Below are positions 1 through 7,740 of a stretch of 17,920 nt of DNA, one piece after another. The DNA comes from an uncultured Kangiella sp. (GTDB taxonomy: Bacteria; Pseudomonadota; Gammaproteobacteria; Enterobacterales; DSM-103792), in the NCBI GenBank assembly GCA_946480585.1, contig CAMLKQ010000012.1, positions 1 to 17,920 of the forward strand, in the 5' to 3' direction. The notes below the pieces were generated by a model. That model saw only the letters and a list, made by a program, of their open reading frames with translations, did no database searches and was not told where the DNA came from. Each line of letters opens with the position of its first letter. Within the stretch, counting starts at the first letter, position 1. Made by a program: the position numbers and the translations under genes.

Positions 1-494
1 GCGCTGGTGGCGCAGGCCGACGAGATCGAATAGTTGATGCCCTTGATCTGAAATGCCGTGGCGAGGTTGGCCGAAATGCTCGACGCCATCACGCGCGGCA
101 CCATGTACGGGCCAACACGGCGCAGGCCACGCTCTTCCAGCGTTTTGACCGCGTCATATTCGTTGCGCGGCGAGTGGCCGCCGGCACCGGCGATAAGACC
201 GGTTCGCACCGAACTGATCTGCTCCTGGGTCAGGCCGGCTTGCTCGATGGCTTCTTTCATCGACAGGTAGGCATAGGCCGCGCCATCGCCCATGAAGCGC
301 TTGAGTTTGCGATCGATCAGCGCATCGAGATCGATCTGCGGCACACCGGAGATCTGGCTGCGGAACTGCTTGTCGATATGGCTCTGGTCGGTGCGGATAC
401 CGGACTTGCCAGTCTTCAGCGACTCGAGCACTTCTTGTTGGTTGTTGCCCAGGCAAGAGACGATGCCCATGCCGGTAATCACTACGCGTTGCAT
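1..494 (-). CDS. fabB: 3-oxoacyl-ACP synthase I FabB (partial, N-terminal part)
   Basis: Beta-ketoacyl-ACP synthase I performs the condensation that elongates acyl-ACP and is required to extend the cis-unsaturated intermediate made by FabA. The gene runs off the left edge, so only about 164 codons are visible. The N-terminus reads [20 protein letters not shown], typical of the FabB/FabF thiolase fold. The stretch SSACATSA near the window edge carries the nucleophile Cys at about residue 161 (Cys163 in E. coli). The motif GAGGHSPRNEYDAVK fits FabB better than FabF. The ATG at 494 overlaps the fabA stop codon (TGATG), so the two are probably translationally coupled in one fabA-fabB transcript. 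The remaining catalytic His residues lie outside the window. Identification is firm. Confidence 0.96.
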   Translation of the reverse strand, partial: MQRVVITGMGIVSCLGNNQQEVLESLKTGKSGIRTDQSHIDKQFRSQISGVPQIDLDALIDRKLKRFMGDGAAYAYLSMKEAIEQAGLTQEQISSVRTGLIAGAGGHSPRNEYDAVKTLEERGLRRVGPYMVPRVMASSISANLATAFQIKGINYSISSACATS

Positions 495-1012
495 CAGGCA
501 AACTCCGCCATGTTGCTGAACAGACCAACCCGCAGATCGGTGGCCGTATAGATTTGCTTGCCATCGACGCTGACGCTGCCGTCACCGATGACCAGATTCA
601 GTTTGCGGGCGATGACCCGCTTGATTTGAATGCGGTACTCAACCAGCTTGGCGGTCGGCAGGATCTGGCCGAAGAATTTCACTTCACCAACACCGAGCGC
701 GCGACCGCGACCCGGCAGGCCTTTCCACGGCAAGAAGAAACCGGCCAGCTGCCACATGGCATCCAGACCGAGACAGCCCGGCATCACCGGATCGCCTTTG
801 AAATGGCAGGCGAAAAACCACAGATCCGGTTTGATATCGAGCTGGGCAATGATCTCGCCCTTTCCATGCTCGCCTCCCTCATCGCTGATGTGGGTGATGC
901 GATCAAACATCAGCATGTTGGGGGCCGGCAGCTGAGCGTTACCCGGGCCGAACATACGGCCTTCGGCACACTCCAACAATTGCTCCCGGTTGAAAGACGA
1001 CGGTCTGGACAT
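494..1012 (-). CDS. fabA: 3-hydroxydecanoyl-ACP dehydratase/isomerase FabA
   Basis: FabA dehydrates 3-hydroxydecanoyl-ACP and isomerises trans-2- to cis-3-decenoyl-ACP, the branch point for anaerobic unsaturated fatty acid synthesis. From the chosen start the protein is 172 residues, the same as E. coli FabA. The active-site block [20 protein letters not shown] places His70 and Asp84 at their E. coli positions. The block [14 protein letters not shown] and the C-terminal [10 protein letters not shown] are also characteristic. An upstream in-frame ATG at 1090 would add 26 residues (MSLGDFV...) with no family counterpart. The ATG at 1012 has GGAG six bases upstream, so it is preferred. The stop overlaps the fabB start by one base. 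A FadR-like palindrome lies upstream. Confidence 0.97.
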   Translation of the reverse strand: MSRPSSFNREQLLECAEGRMFGPGNAQLPAPNMLMFDRITHISDEGGEHGKGEIIAQLDIKPDLWFFACHFKGDPVMPGCLGLDAMWQLAGFFLPWKGLPGRGRALGVGEVKFFGQILPTAKLVEYRIQIKRVIARKLNLVIGDGSVSVDGKQIYTATDLRVGLFSNMAEFA

Positions 1013-1110
1013 CGAGGACTCCGGCGGCGCTACGTTCATCAAGTTGAAACAATCGCCGTCTGATACGTGGACAAAGTCACCAAGGCTCACCGATGTAGCC
1101 CCGGCAATGG

Positions 1111-1123
1111 ACGCGGTATTATG
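1111..1123 (-). promoter_or_regulatory. putative fabA promoter (-10 region)
   Basis: On the minus strand CATAAT occupies 1123-1118 and resembles a sigma-70 -10 box, giving an estimated start near 1111. No good -35 hexamer is present 16-18 bases upstream. This would suit a promoter that depends on an activator. The FadR-like palindrome centred at 1148 lies about 37 bases upstream of the estimated start, close to the position of the activating FadR site at E. coli fabA. The assignment is inference from the sequence only. Confidence 0.4.
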
Positions 1124-1135
1124 CCAGTCAGGGTT

Positions 1136-1163
1136 TTTACGCTGGTCTGACCAAACCTATACA
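1136..1163 (+). promoter_or_regulatory. possible promoter of the M20 peptidase gene
   Basis: On the plus strand TTTACG (1136-1141) and TATACA (1158-1163) are separated by 16 bases, each matching four of six positions of the sigma-70 hexamers. Transcription would begin near 1170, about 33 bases before the GTG start. The FadR-like palindrome lies between the two hexamers. The call is weak because both boxes are imperfect. Confidence 0.3.
1140..1156. promoter_or_regulatory. FadR-like operator between fabA and the M20 peptidase gene
   Basis: The palindrome TGGTCTGACCA spans 1143-1153 and is perfect around the central T. It matches the core of the FadR operator (TGGTCNGACCA) known in enteric and related gammaproteobacteria. 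FadR is a GntR-family, acyl-CoA-responsive regulator that activates fabA and fabB and represses fad genes in E. coli. The site sits in the -40 region of the likely fabA promoter. It also lies inside the spacer of a possible plus-strand promoter for the downstream peptidase gene. A second, poorer match (AACTGGCCGGACC) begins at 1163. Whether this organism has fadR cannot be seen here. Confidence 0.55.
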
Positions 1164-1202
1164 ACTGGCCGGACCGCAAACTGCACAACAGGAGAATCGC
1201 CC

Positions 1203-2603
1203 GTGACAACCGCCGCCCATTCGATTCCCGCGTTCCTGGAAAAGTTCTGGGAACAAGAGATTCTGCCGACACTCGCCGACTACATCCGCATTCCGAACAA
1301 ATCGGTGCATTTTGATCCGGATTGGGCAAAAAACGGCCACATGGATCGCGCCATCGAGCTGGTTGCGGACTGGTGCCGCAAACATCCGCTGCCGGACATG
1401 AAGCTGGAAGTGCACCGGCTGCCGGGCCGCACGCCGGTGCTGCTGGTCGACGTGCCGGGCAACGGCCAGGGCAACACGCTGATTTACGGTCACCTCGACA
1501 AGCAGCCGGAGTTCACGGGCTGGGCCGAAGGGCTGGCGCCGTGGGAACCGGTGCGACGTGACGACAAGTTATATGGCCGCGGCGGTGCCGACGACGGCTA
1601 CGCGATTTTCGCCTCGTTCGCTGCGCTGCATTGGCTGCTGCAAACCGGCCGGCAATTCGGCCGCACGGTGATGCTGATCGAATGCTCGGAAGAAAGCGGC
1701 TCGCCGGATCTGCCGGCCTACATGGACGCACTGGCTGCGCGCATCGGCAAACCGGAACTGGTGGTCGCGCTGGACTCGATGTGCGGCAATTACGATCAGT
1801 TCTGGTCGACTACCAGCTTGCGCGGCAACATGCTCGGCACCCTGAAAGTGGAAGTGCTGACCGAAGGCGTACACTCCGGCGCAGCCAGCGGCATTGTACC
1901 GTCGTCGTTCCGCATCCTGCGCGAATTGCTCGACCGGGTGGAAAACAGCAACACCGGCGAGATCCTGCCCGAGTTTCTCAAGACCAATATCCCGACCTAT
2001 CGCGTTGCCGAATCGGCCTATGCTGCAGAAGTGCTCAACAGCGAAATTGCGACCTCGTATCCGTTTGTCAGCGGCATGCGGCCCGTTACCCGCGATTACA
2101 GCGAGCAATTACTCAACAACACCTGGCGCACCACCTTGTGCGTCACCGGCGTCGACGGCATGCCGGCACTCGCGAATGCCGGCAACACGCTGCGCCCCTA
2201 CACCGCGGTCAAACTGAGCCTGCGGCTGCCTCCGGATCTGGACGCCAAACACTGCGCCGCCGAGCTGAAAAAACTGCTGGAACGCGATCCGCCCTATGGT
2301 GCAAAAGTCACATTCGACATCACCGGCGCTGACACCGGCTGGAACGCACCGGCGTTTTCTCCGAAGCTGAATGAGCAGCTGCAGGAAGTCTCGCAGCGCT
2401 ATTTTGGCAAGCCTGCAGTCGCCTACGGCTGCGGCGGCACCATTCCGTTCATGCGTTTTCTGTCCGACAGCTTGCCGGATGCCCAGTTTGTCGTGACCGG
2501 CGTGCTCGGCCCGCACTCGAACGCGCACGGCCCGAACGAGTTCCTGCACATTCCGATGGTGAAAAAAATCACCGCCTGCGTGGCCGATTTGCTGGCCCGT
2601 TGA
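1203..2603 (+). CDS. M20 family metallopeptidase (dipeptidase/carboxypeptidase type)
   Basis: This is a zinc-dependent exopeptidase of the M20/M25/M40 superfamily and probably hydrolyses dipeptides or C-terminal residues in the cytosol. No signal peptide is visible. From the GTG at 1203 the protein has 466 residues. Visible motifs are YGHLDKQP with H97 and the catalytic D99, the metal-bridging D130 in GRGGADDGYA, the general base/metal ligand pair E163-E164 in ECSEESGSPD, D191 in VALDS, and a C-terminal His in HGPNEF (H442). Substrate is not deducible. An open frame extends upstream to 990 but overlaps fabA. The GTG is chosen because AGGAG lies eight bases upstream and homology-like sequence begins just after it. 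The gene is divergent from fabA and 75 bases upstream of the M36 protease gene, with which it may be co-transcribed. Confidence 0.88.
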   Translation: MTTAAHSIPAFLEKFWEQEILPTLADYIRIPNKSVHFDPDWAKNGHMDRAIELVADWCRKHPLPDMKLEVHRLPGRTPVLLVDVPGNGQGNTLIYGHLDKQPEFTGWAEGLAPWEPVRRDDKLYGRGGADDGYAIFASFAALHWLLQTGRQFGRTVMLIECSEESGSPDLPAYMDALAARIGKPELVVALDSMCGNYDQFWSTTSLRGNMLGTLKVEVLTEGVHSGAASGIVPSSFRILRELLDRVENSNTGEILPEFLKTNIPTYRVAESAYAAEVLNSEIATSYPFVSGMRPVTRDYSEQLLNNTWRTTLCVTGVDGMPALANAGNTLRPYTAVKLSLRLPPDLDAKHCAAELKKLLERDPPYGAKVTFDITGADTGWNAPAFSPKLNEQLQEVSQRYFGKPAVAYGCGGTIPFMRFLSDSLPDAQFVVTGVLGPHSNAHGPNEFLHIPMVKKITACVADLLAR

Positions 2604-2644
2604 ACGGACATTGCCGTAACAGTTGTCACCGCAGCCCAACAAGA

Positions 2645-2663
2645 CCGGCCGCTCGACGGCCGG
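2645..2663 (+). other. GC-rich hairpin in the leader of the M36 protease gene
   Basis: CCGGCCG (2645-2651) and CGGCCGG (2657-2663) form a perfect 7-bp inverted repeat with the five-base loop CTCGA. No T-tract follows, so it does not look like an intrinsic terminator. It ends five bases before the GGAGG ribosome binding site (2669-2673) of the protease gene. It could stabilise the mRNA or shape initiation, but that is inference. Confidence 0.4.
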
Positions 2664-2678
2664 CAACCGGAGGAAAAC

Positions 2679-5600
2679 ATGCGAAATGCTGCTGTAGCGC
2701 TTGCCGTAAGTCTGGCGCTGATGTCCGCACCCGATGTTGGCGCCAGTGCCAATGCGAATTCGGCCGTTACCGTGCTCCACCGCAGCGACAGCGGCCAACC
2801 GCGCTATGTCCGCTTTGATGGCATCGCAGTGCCCGGCGCTGGCGTGCTGAACAAAAACGCTACCGCCGCACAAGCCGAGCAACTGAAACAGTTCATCGCC
2901 CCGATACAAGGGCTGGATGACAACGCCAGCCGCGCACTCGGCGTCGCGCACACTGAAAGCTTGCGCAACGGCGCCACCCGTTACAGCTGGCAGCAAGCCT
3001 TCGATGGCATTCCGGTATTGCATGGCAAACTGACCGCGTTGGTTGACGGTACAGCGCGTTTACGCGCGGTCAGCGGCGAACCGGCAGCGCAGGCACCGGT
3101 TCGCCGGCACAGCCAATCCCCTGCACAGGCCTCGCGACTGTTGAGCGTTGCTGCTGCGGCAATTGACGCTCATGCACCGGCTGTTACGCACTGGCAATCC
3201 GCCGGCACCTCATTGCATTGGCAAAGCCAATCCGGCGCGATTCGCGATGTCCGTGCCACGGAGGTCTACGCAAAGAAGGACGCGTCACTGCTGCCAGCCT
3301 GGTCCTACGAAATCGAAGTCAGTGACGGCACTCGCCGCACGCGTTTGTGGCAAATCGTACTGAGTGATGAAGGCGAACTCCTGCTGCGCCGCTCGCTGAC
3401 CAAAGATGCCAGCTACAGCTACCGCGTCTATGCCCACCCCGCCAGTCACCCGGATAACGCCCTGCGCCCCATCGACAGCCCGTATGGTGATTTGACGCCG
3501 GTGCCTGCCGGCGATTTGCAACCAGCATACATCACAGCCAACGACATCAGCATCGAGGAACTTGCCAGCACCCACAATGCCCCGTGGCTACCGGATGGCG
3601 CTACAACGCTTATCGGGAATCACGCTGAGGTCTATCTCGACACCAGTGGCAACGACGGTTTCGATGCCGACGATCGCCGCGGCCCTGCCAGCGCAGCGGG
3701 ACAATTCCACTGGAACTTTGACGGCGAAGCGGATGTCCGCAGCAGCGCAAACAACCAGAACGCGGCGATGACGCAAGCGTTTTACATGGTGAACTGGCTG
3801 CACGACTATTTCCACGACGCCGGCTTCACCAGCGGAACTGCCACCGGCAGCAACCGGATGCGAGTTGAGATCCAGGATTTCGATGGCAGCAACAATGCCA
3901 ACATGAGCGTCCCCGCTGTTGCATCACCGCGCATGCAGGTATTTCTGTTCGACGGTCCGACAGAATCGTCTGTCACGGTCAGTGGCGCCCTTGCCGCAAG
4001 CTATGCCGCCGGTCACGCGAGTTTTGGCCCAGACAATTTCACTGTGAGTGGTCAATTGGTGCTGATGCAAGATGGTGCCGGCCTGAACCCCACGGACGGC
4101 TGCGAAGCGTTAACCAATGCGGCTGCACTCAACGGCAAGGTCGCCTTGGTTGATCGTGGCAATTGCAACTTCATCGACAAAGTCGAACGCGCACAGGCCG
4201 CCGGCGCCATTGCCGTGTTGGTCGCCAACAACACGACCGGCACACTGACCATGGGTTTGCCGGACGGCAATACCACCGTCATTGACATTGGCGCCCTGCT
4301 GGTCAGCCAGGACGGCGGCAACGCCATCAAAACAGCCATGACCAGTGGCAGCGTCAGCGCGGCACTCAGCCGCAGCACCGCCACACCGATTGACGGTGCG
4401 CTGGATTCCGCGCTGGTAGCTCATGAGTGGGGCCACTACCTCACCAACCGGCTCATGAATATCGGCAACGCCAGCCAGGCCAATGGAATGGATGAAGGCT
4501 GGTCAGATTTTGTCGCCATGCTGGCGTTGTCAGCAGCGAGCGATGCCAGCAATTGGTCCGGTAGTTACGGCTTTTCCGGCTATGCGGTCAATGACTTTGC
4601 CAACGGCCTGCGCCGTTTCCCTTACAGCAGCGACCCCGACAGCAATGCCCTGAGCTTCCGTCATATCAGCAACGGTATTGTGCTGCCGAACGGTGGCAGT
4701 GGCAGCAACAACAGTGAAGTGCACAACACCGGCGAAATCTGGGCCAGCGCACTCTGGGATGCCTACGTCAATCTGCTGCGCAACCGGGGCTATCAGGAAG
4801 CACAGTTGCGGATGCGCGAATATCTCGTGCAGGGCATGAATAACACAACGATGTTCGAACCCAATTTCGTTGAAGCTCGCGATGCCCAACTCGATGCCGT
4901 TGCCAGCCTGCAACCAATCGCCGAAACACCGAGTGATCTGCAACTGTTCCGTGAAGCCTTTGCACGGCGCGGCCTTGGCATCAATGCTGTAGCACCGGCC
5001 AAAACAGACGACACACAAGCCAACGTCATTGAAAGTTTCGTCTGGACAGCGACGGCTGTGCCGAGCGTCAATGCTGGTGCCGATCAAGCCGTCATTCAAG
5101 GAGATACTGTGAATCTGGCGGCGGTCGCTTCCGACAGTGATGGCGCCATCGCCAGCTACCGGTGGCAGCAACTGTCCGGTCCGACCGTCACGCTTTCCGC
5201 CAATAACGGTGCAGACGTCAGCTTCACGGCACCGGATGTGACGCTCAGCACGACACTGCTCTTTGAACTGACGGTCAGCGATACCGCACAGGAAAAAGCC
5301 AGTGACCAGATTGCCATTACCGTATCACCAGCGCCTAATCAGGCGCCGACGGCCAATGCCGGCACCGACCAGGCCGTGACAGAGGGCGCCACAGTGACAT
5401 TAAACGGCAGCGGTGCGGACAGTGATGGCAGTGTCGCGAGTTACCGCTGGCAGCAATCGAGTGGTTCATCGGTGACGCTCGCAAACGGTGCCGCAGCAAG
5501 CACCACGTTTACCGCCCCGAATGTTGATAGCGACACGTCACTGAATTTCCAACTGACTGTTACTGATAACCTGGGTCAATCGACCACAGATGCCGTAACG

Positions 5601-5717
5601 ATCACCGTCCGCAACAGCGCACCGCCCGCCAATGGCGGCGGTGGGGGTGGCGGCAGTCTGGCGTTTGCAACACTCGCCCTGCTCGGGCTTCTGTCATACC
5701 GTCGACGGCCACAGTAA
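2679..5717 (+). CDS. secreted M36 (fungalysin-type) metalloprotease with PA insert, two PKD-like domains and GlyGly-CTERM tail
   Basis: This is a predicted extracellular or surface zinc endopeptidase of 1012 residues. GGAGG lies five bases before the ATG. Residues 1 to about 23 form a Sec signal peptide (MRNAAVALAVSLALMSAPDVGAS). About 30-260 resembles the FTP/propeptide region. The catalytic domain begins around the conserved MTQAFYMVNWLHDYFHDAGF, and a PA domain (about 420-565, containing GKVALVDRGNCNFIDKV) is inserted before the zinc site. HEWGH at 582-586 and E606 in MDEGWSDF provide the zinc ligands and the catalytic Glu583. Two PKD-like repeats follow (about 794-886 and 887-978), each containing SDSDG or similar and ASYRWQQ. 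The C-terminus has a Gly run, a hydrophobic stretch (SLAFATLALLGLL) and RRR, which is the GlyGly-CTERM signal processed by rhombosortase in type II-secreting bacteria. The likely role is protein scavenging, with the upstream M20 peptidase possibly finishing the peptides. The substrate is unknown. Confidence 0.92.
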   Translation: MRNAAVALAVSLALMSAPDVGASANANSAVTVLHRSDSGQPRYVRFDGIAVPGAGVLNKNATAAQAEQLKQFIAPIQGLDDNASRALGVAHTESLRNGATRYSWQQAFDGIPVLHGKLTALVDGTARLRAVSGEPAAQAPVRRHSQSPAQASRLLSVAAAAIDAHAPAVTHWQSAGTSLHWQSQSGAIRDVRATEVYAKKDASLLPAWSYEIEVSDGTRRTRLWQIVLSDEGELLLRRSLTKDASYSYRVYAHPASHPDNALRPIDSPYGDLTPVPAGDLQPAYITANDISIEELASTHNAPWLPDGATTLIGNHAEVYLDTSGNDGFDADDRRGPASAAGQFHWNFDGEADVRSSANNQNAAMTQAFYMVNWLHDYFHDAGFTSGTATGSNRMRVEIQDFDGSNNANMSVPAVASPRMQVFLFDGPTESSVTVSGALAASYAAGHASFGPDNFTVSGQLVLMQDGAGLNPTDGCEALTNAAALNGKVALVDRGNCNFIDKVERAQAAGAIAVLVANNTTGTLTMGLPDGNTTVIDIGALLVSQDGGNAIKTAMTSGSVSAALSRSTATPIDGALDSALVAHEWGHYLTNRLMNIGNASQANGMDEGWSDFVAMLALSAASDASNWSGSYGFSGYAVNDFANGLRRFPYSSDPDSNALSFRHISNGIVLPNGGSGSNNSEVHNTGEIWASALWDAYVNLLRNRGYQEAQLRMREYLVQGMNNTTMFEPNFVEARDAQLDAVASLQPIAETPSDLQLFREAFARRGLGINAVAPAKTDDTQANVIESFVWTATAVPSVNAGADQAVIQGDTVNLAAVASDSDGAIASYRWQQLSGPTVTLSANNGADVSFTAPDVTLSTTLLFELTVSDTAQEKASDQIAITVSPAPNQAPTANAGTDQAVTEGATVTLNGSGADSDGSVASYRWQQSSGSSVTLANGAAASTTFTAPNVDSDTSLNFQLTVTDNLGQSTTDAVTITVRNSAPPANGGGGGGGSLAFATLALLGLLSYRRRPQ

Positions 5718-5721
5718 AAAC

Positions 5722-5750
5722 AAAAAAGCCCGGCAATGCCGGGCTTTTTT
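5722..5750. terminator. bidirectional intrinsic terminator
   Basis: A6-GCCCGGC (5722-5734) and GCCGGGC-T6 (5738-5750) form a perfect 13-bp inverted repeat with an AAT loop. The GC stem is followed by a T run on either strand. It lies five bases past the stop codon of the M36 protease gene and 37 bases past the end of acpS on the other strand. It therefore should terminate both convergent transcription units. Confidence 0.93.
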
Positions 5751-5787
5751 GTTGCTGCGATGTTGGCAACGACCTCACCACTAGTAC

Positions 5788-6171
5788 TCACTCGGTTTCC
5801 AGCACCGCAAACGCCAGCGCGTGATCGCGCTCATCGCTGATACTGAGATGACAGTGACGCGCGCCCATTGCCTGCAAACGCTCTTGCGCGCCGCCGTGCA
5901 GGCGCACATGCGGTTTGCCGCGCTCGTCATTGGCGATCTCGATATCGTTCAGGTTGACGCCCTCGGCAATGCCAGTGCCGAGCGCTTTCGAGACCGCCTC
6001 TTTGGCGGCAAAGCGCTTGGCGAGATAACGGGCCTGATGCTGGGTGTCCTGAAACCGCAGCAGTTCATTCGGATGCAACACCCGCTCAACGAAGCGATCG
6101 CCGTGCCGGCCGAGCACTTCCTCGATACGTTTGATTACAACGAGATCGGTGCCGATGCCGACGACGGCCAT
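5788..6171 (-). CDS. acpS: holo-[acyl-carrier-protein] synthase AcpS
   Basis: AcpS transfers 4'-phosphopantetheine from CoA to the serine of apo-ACP, activating it for fatty acid synthesis. The protein is 127 residues, normal for the family. The N-terminal [20 protein letters not shown] contains the Mg-binding Asp of [18 protein letters not shown] contains the second conserved acidic residue (Glu of AAKEA). The ATG at 6171 has a good AGGAGG seven bases upstream, inside the 3' end of pdxJ, giving a 37-base overlap in another frame. It is the last gene of the long minus-strand cluster and is followed by the bidirectional terminator. pdxJ-acpS adjacency is the same as in E. coli. Confidence 0.96.
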   Translation of the reverse strand: MAVVGIGTDLVVIKRIEEVLGRHGDRFVERVLHPNELLRFQDTQHQARYLAKRFAAKEAVSKALGTGIAEGVNLNDIEIANDERGKPHVRLHGGAQERLQAMGARHCHLSISDERDHALAFAVLETE

Positions 6172-6917
6172 GGTCTCGCCTCCTCCATCAAACGCTTGAT
6201 CTCGCGCACCGCCTGCTCCAGACCGACGAACAGTGCGCGCGCCACAATCGCATGACCGATATTGAGTTCGTACAGCTCCGGCAAGCGCGCAATGGCCTGC
6301 ACGTTGTGATAATTGAGGCCATGACCGGCATTGACGATCAAGCCGCGACGCGCGGCAAACTTGGCGGCTTGGGCAATGCGCTGCAATTCACGCTTTTGCG
6401 CCTCGCCTTCACTCTCGGCATACGCGCCGGTGTGCAGTTCGATGTAGGGCGCGCCGCAACGGATCGTAGCCTCAATCTGCGCCTCGTCGGCATCAATAAA
6501 CAGCGACACCAGAATGCCTTGCGCTGCCAGTCGTTCACAAGCAGCTTTGATCTGCGCTTCACGACCAACGACATCGAGACCACCTTCAGTCGTCAGCTCG
6601 GCGCGCTTTTCCGGCACCAGACAGCAATACGTCGGTTTGATCTCGCAGGCAATCGCGAGCATTTCCTCGGTGACCGCCATTTCGAGGTTCATCCGGGTAC
6701 CGAGCGTTTCTTTCAGCACGCGGACATCGCGATCCCGAATGTGGCGACGGTCTTCCCGCAAATGCACGGTGATGCCATCGGCTCCGGCCTGCTCCGCCAG
6801 CAAGGCGGCCTGCACGGGTTCCGGGTAACGACCGCCGCGGGCATTTCGCACCGTGGCAATGTGGTCGATATTGACGCCCAACAGGCAGGGGCCACGGTGA
6901 ATCGTATTGACGTTCAT
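6135..6917 (-). CDS. pdxJ: pyridoxine 5'-phosphate synthase PdxJ
   Basis: PdxJ condenses 3-amino-2-oxopropyl phosphate with 1-deoxy-D-xylulose 5-phosphate to form pyridoxine 5'-phosphate (DXP-dependent vitamin B6 synthesis). From the ATG at 6917 the protein has 260 residues, forming a TIM barrel. Clear family blocks are [62 protein letters not shown] and [12 protein letters not shown]. An in-frame extension to 7013 exists but would overlap recO. The 6917 start lies 10 bases after the recO stop with a modest GAG-type ribosome site. After the usual end (KRLMEEAR) there are about 12 extra residues ([12 protein letters not shown]) encoded in the overlap with acpS. Confidence 0.96.
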   Translation of the reverse strand: MNVNTIHRGPCLLGVNIDHIATVRNARGGRYPEPVQAALLAEQAGADGITVHLREDRRHIRDRDVRVLKETLGTRMNLEMAVTEEMLAIACEIKPTYCCLVPEKRAELTTEGGLDVVGREAQIKAACERLAAQGILVSLFIDADEAQIEATIRCGAPYIELHTGAYAESEGEAQKRELQRIAQAAKFAARRGLIVNAGHGLNYHNVQAIARLPELYELNIGHAIVARALFVGLEQAVREIKRLMEEARPWPSSASAPISL

Positions 6918-6927
6918 TTCACTCGCT

Positions 6928-7722
6928 TCATTTGTTTTGCACGATCGTAGCCGTATCGCACGCCGACTCGTCGTCAGCAAGCAGAGCCGCATCACCGGTC
7001 GCAACCGGTTCATCGGCCAGTTGCTTCAGCACTTGCCGCGCCCGCCACAGCTCGCGCGTCTGCAAGGGTTTTGTTCCGAGGTGGGCTGCAAGCAAAAGAC
7101 GCAGCAGTCGTTTAGCTTCACTCGGCTGATGCGTCCAATTATGGTCGGCGAAGGCCAGCAAGTCACTGCCCAGAAAGCCGGTTTGCGCGGCTTCCACTGG
7201 CAGAATGCCGTGTTCCGGGTGCACCTGATAACGACGATCAGGCAACAGGGTATTGCCAGTCTCGTCGCAATCGAGCGCAATGCCATAACCCAACTCGGAC
7301 AACAGCGCCCATTCAAACGTCCGCAACACCGGGCCGGATTGCGCTTCATCCGCAGCGGCGACACTTAGCGCCTGCAAACTGCGCTCATAACAGTCAAACA
7401 AGCTGTCATGGCCGTCGTGCTCCGGCAGCAAACGCAGCAACAGCTCGTTGCAGTAGAGCGCGCACAGGGCAGCATCGCCTGGCAGTGACCATGCTGGCGC
7501 CAGCGCATCGGCATCGGTCAGGTAGTAATAATCGCGGCGCTGGTTGAGCTGGATATGGAGCGGCACAAAGGCTTGCAGCACGCCGGCCATCGGCGAGCGC
7601 TTCTTGCCCTTGATGCCGCGGGCGGCGACGCGCAAGCGGCCGCGCTCGCGGCACAGCACATCCATCAGAACACTGGTATCGCGCCACGACGTCAGATGCA
7701 GGATGTACGCGCGCGAATCCAT
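6928..7722 (-). CDS. recO: DNA repair protein RecO
   Basis: RecO works with RecR (and RecF) to load RecA onto SSB-coated single-stranded DNA and anneals complementary strands in recombinational gap repair. The 264-residue protein has the N-terminal OB-fold pattern ([38 protein letters not shown]) and a helical C-terminal region, including [24 protein letters not shown], common to RecO. It is slightly longer than E. coli RecO (242), mostly at the C-terminus ([14 protein letters not shown] acidic tail). The ATG at 7722 lies 18 bases after the era stop and has no strong ribosome binding site. Sequence conservation in RecO is low, but the era-recO-pdxJ position makes the call safe. Confidence 0.93.
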   Translation of the reverse strand: MDSRAYILHLTSWRDTSVLMDVLCRERGRLRVAARGIKGKKRSPMAGVLQAFVPLHIQLNQRRDYYYLTDADALAPAWSLPGDAALCALYCNELLLRLLPEHDGHDSLFDCYERSLQALSVAAADEAQSGPVLRTFEWALLSELGYGIALDCDETGNTLLPDRRYQVHPEHGILPVEAAQTGFLGSDLLAFADHNWTHQPSEAKRLLRLLLAAHLGTKPLQTRELWRARQVLKQLADEPVATGDAALLADDESACDTATIVQNK

Positions 7723-7740
7723 GTCGAGACCGGAGTTGGC

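Noticed and set aside
990..1202. Upstream extension of the M20 peptidase frame
   Set aside because: It would overlap the 5' end of fabA and the control region. The residues have no peptidase character, and GTG 1203 has a proper AGGAG site.
2109..3023. Minus-strand open frame of 304 codons across the M20/M36 junction
   Set aside because: It overlaps the ends of two clearly coding plus-strand genes and its translation has no recognisable domain.
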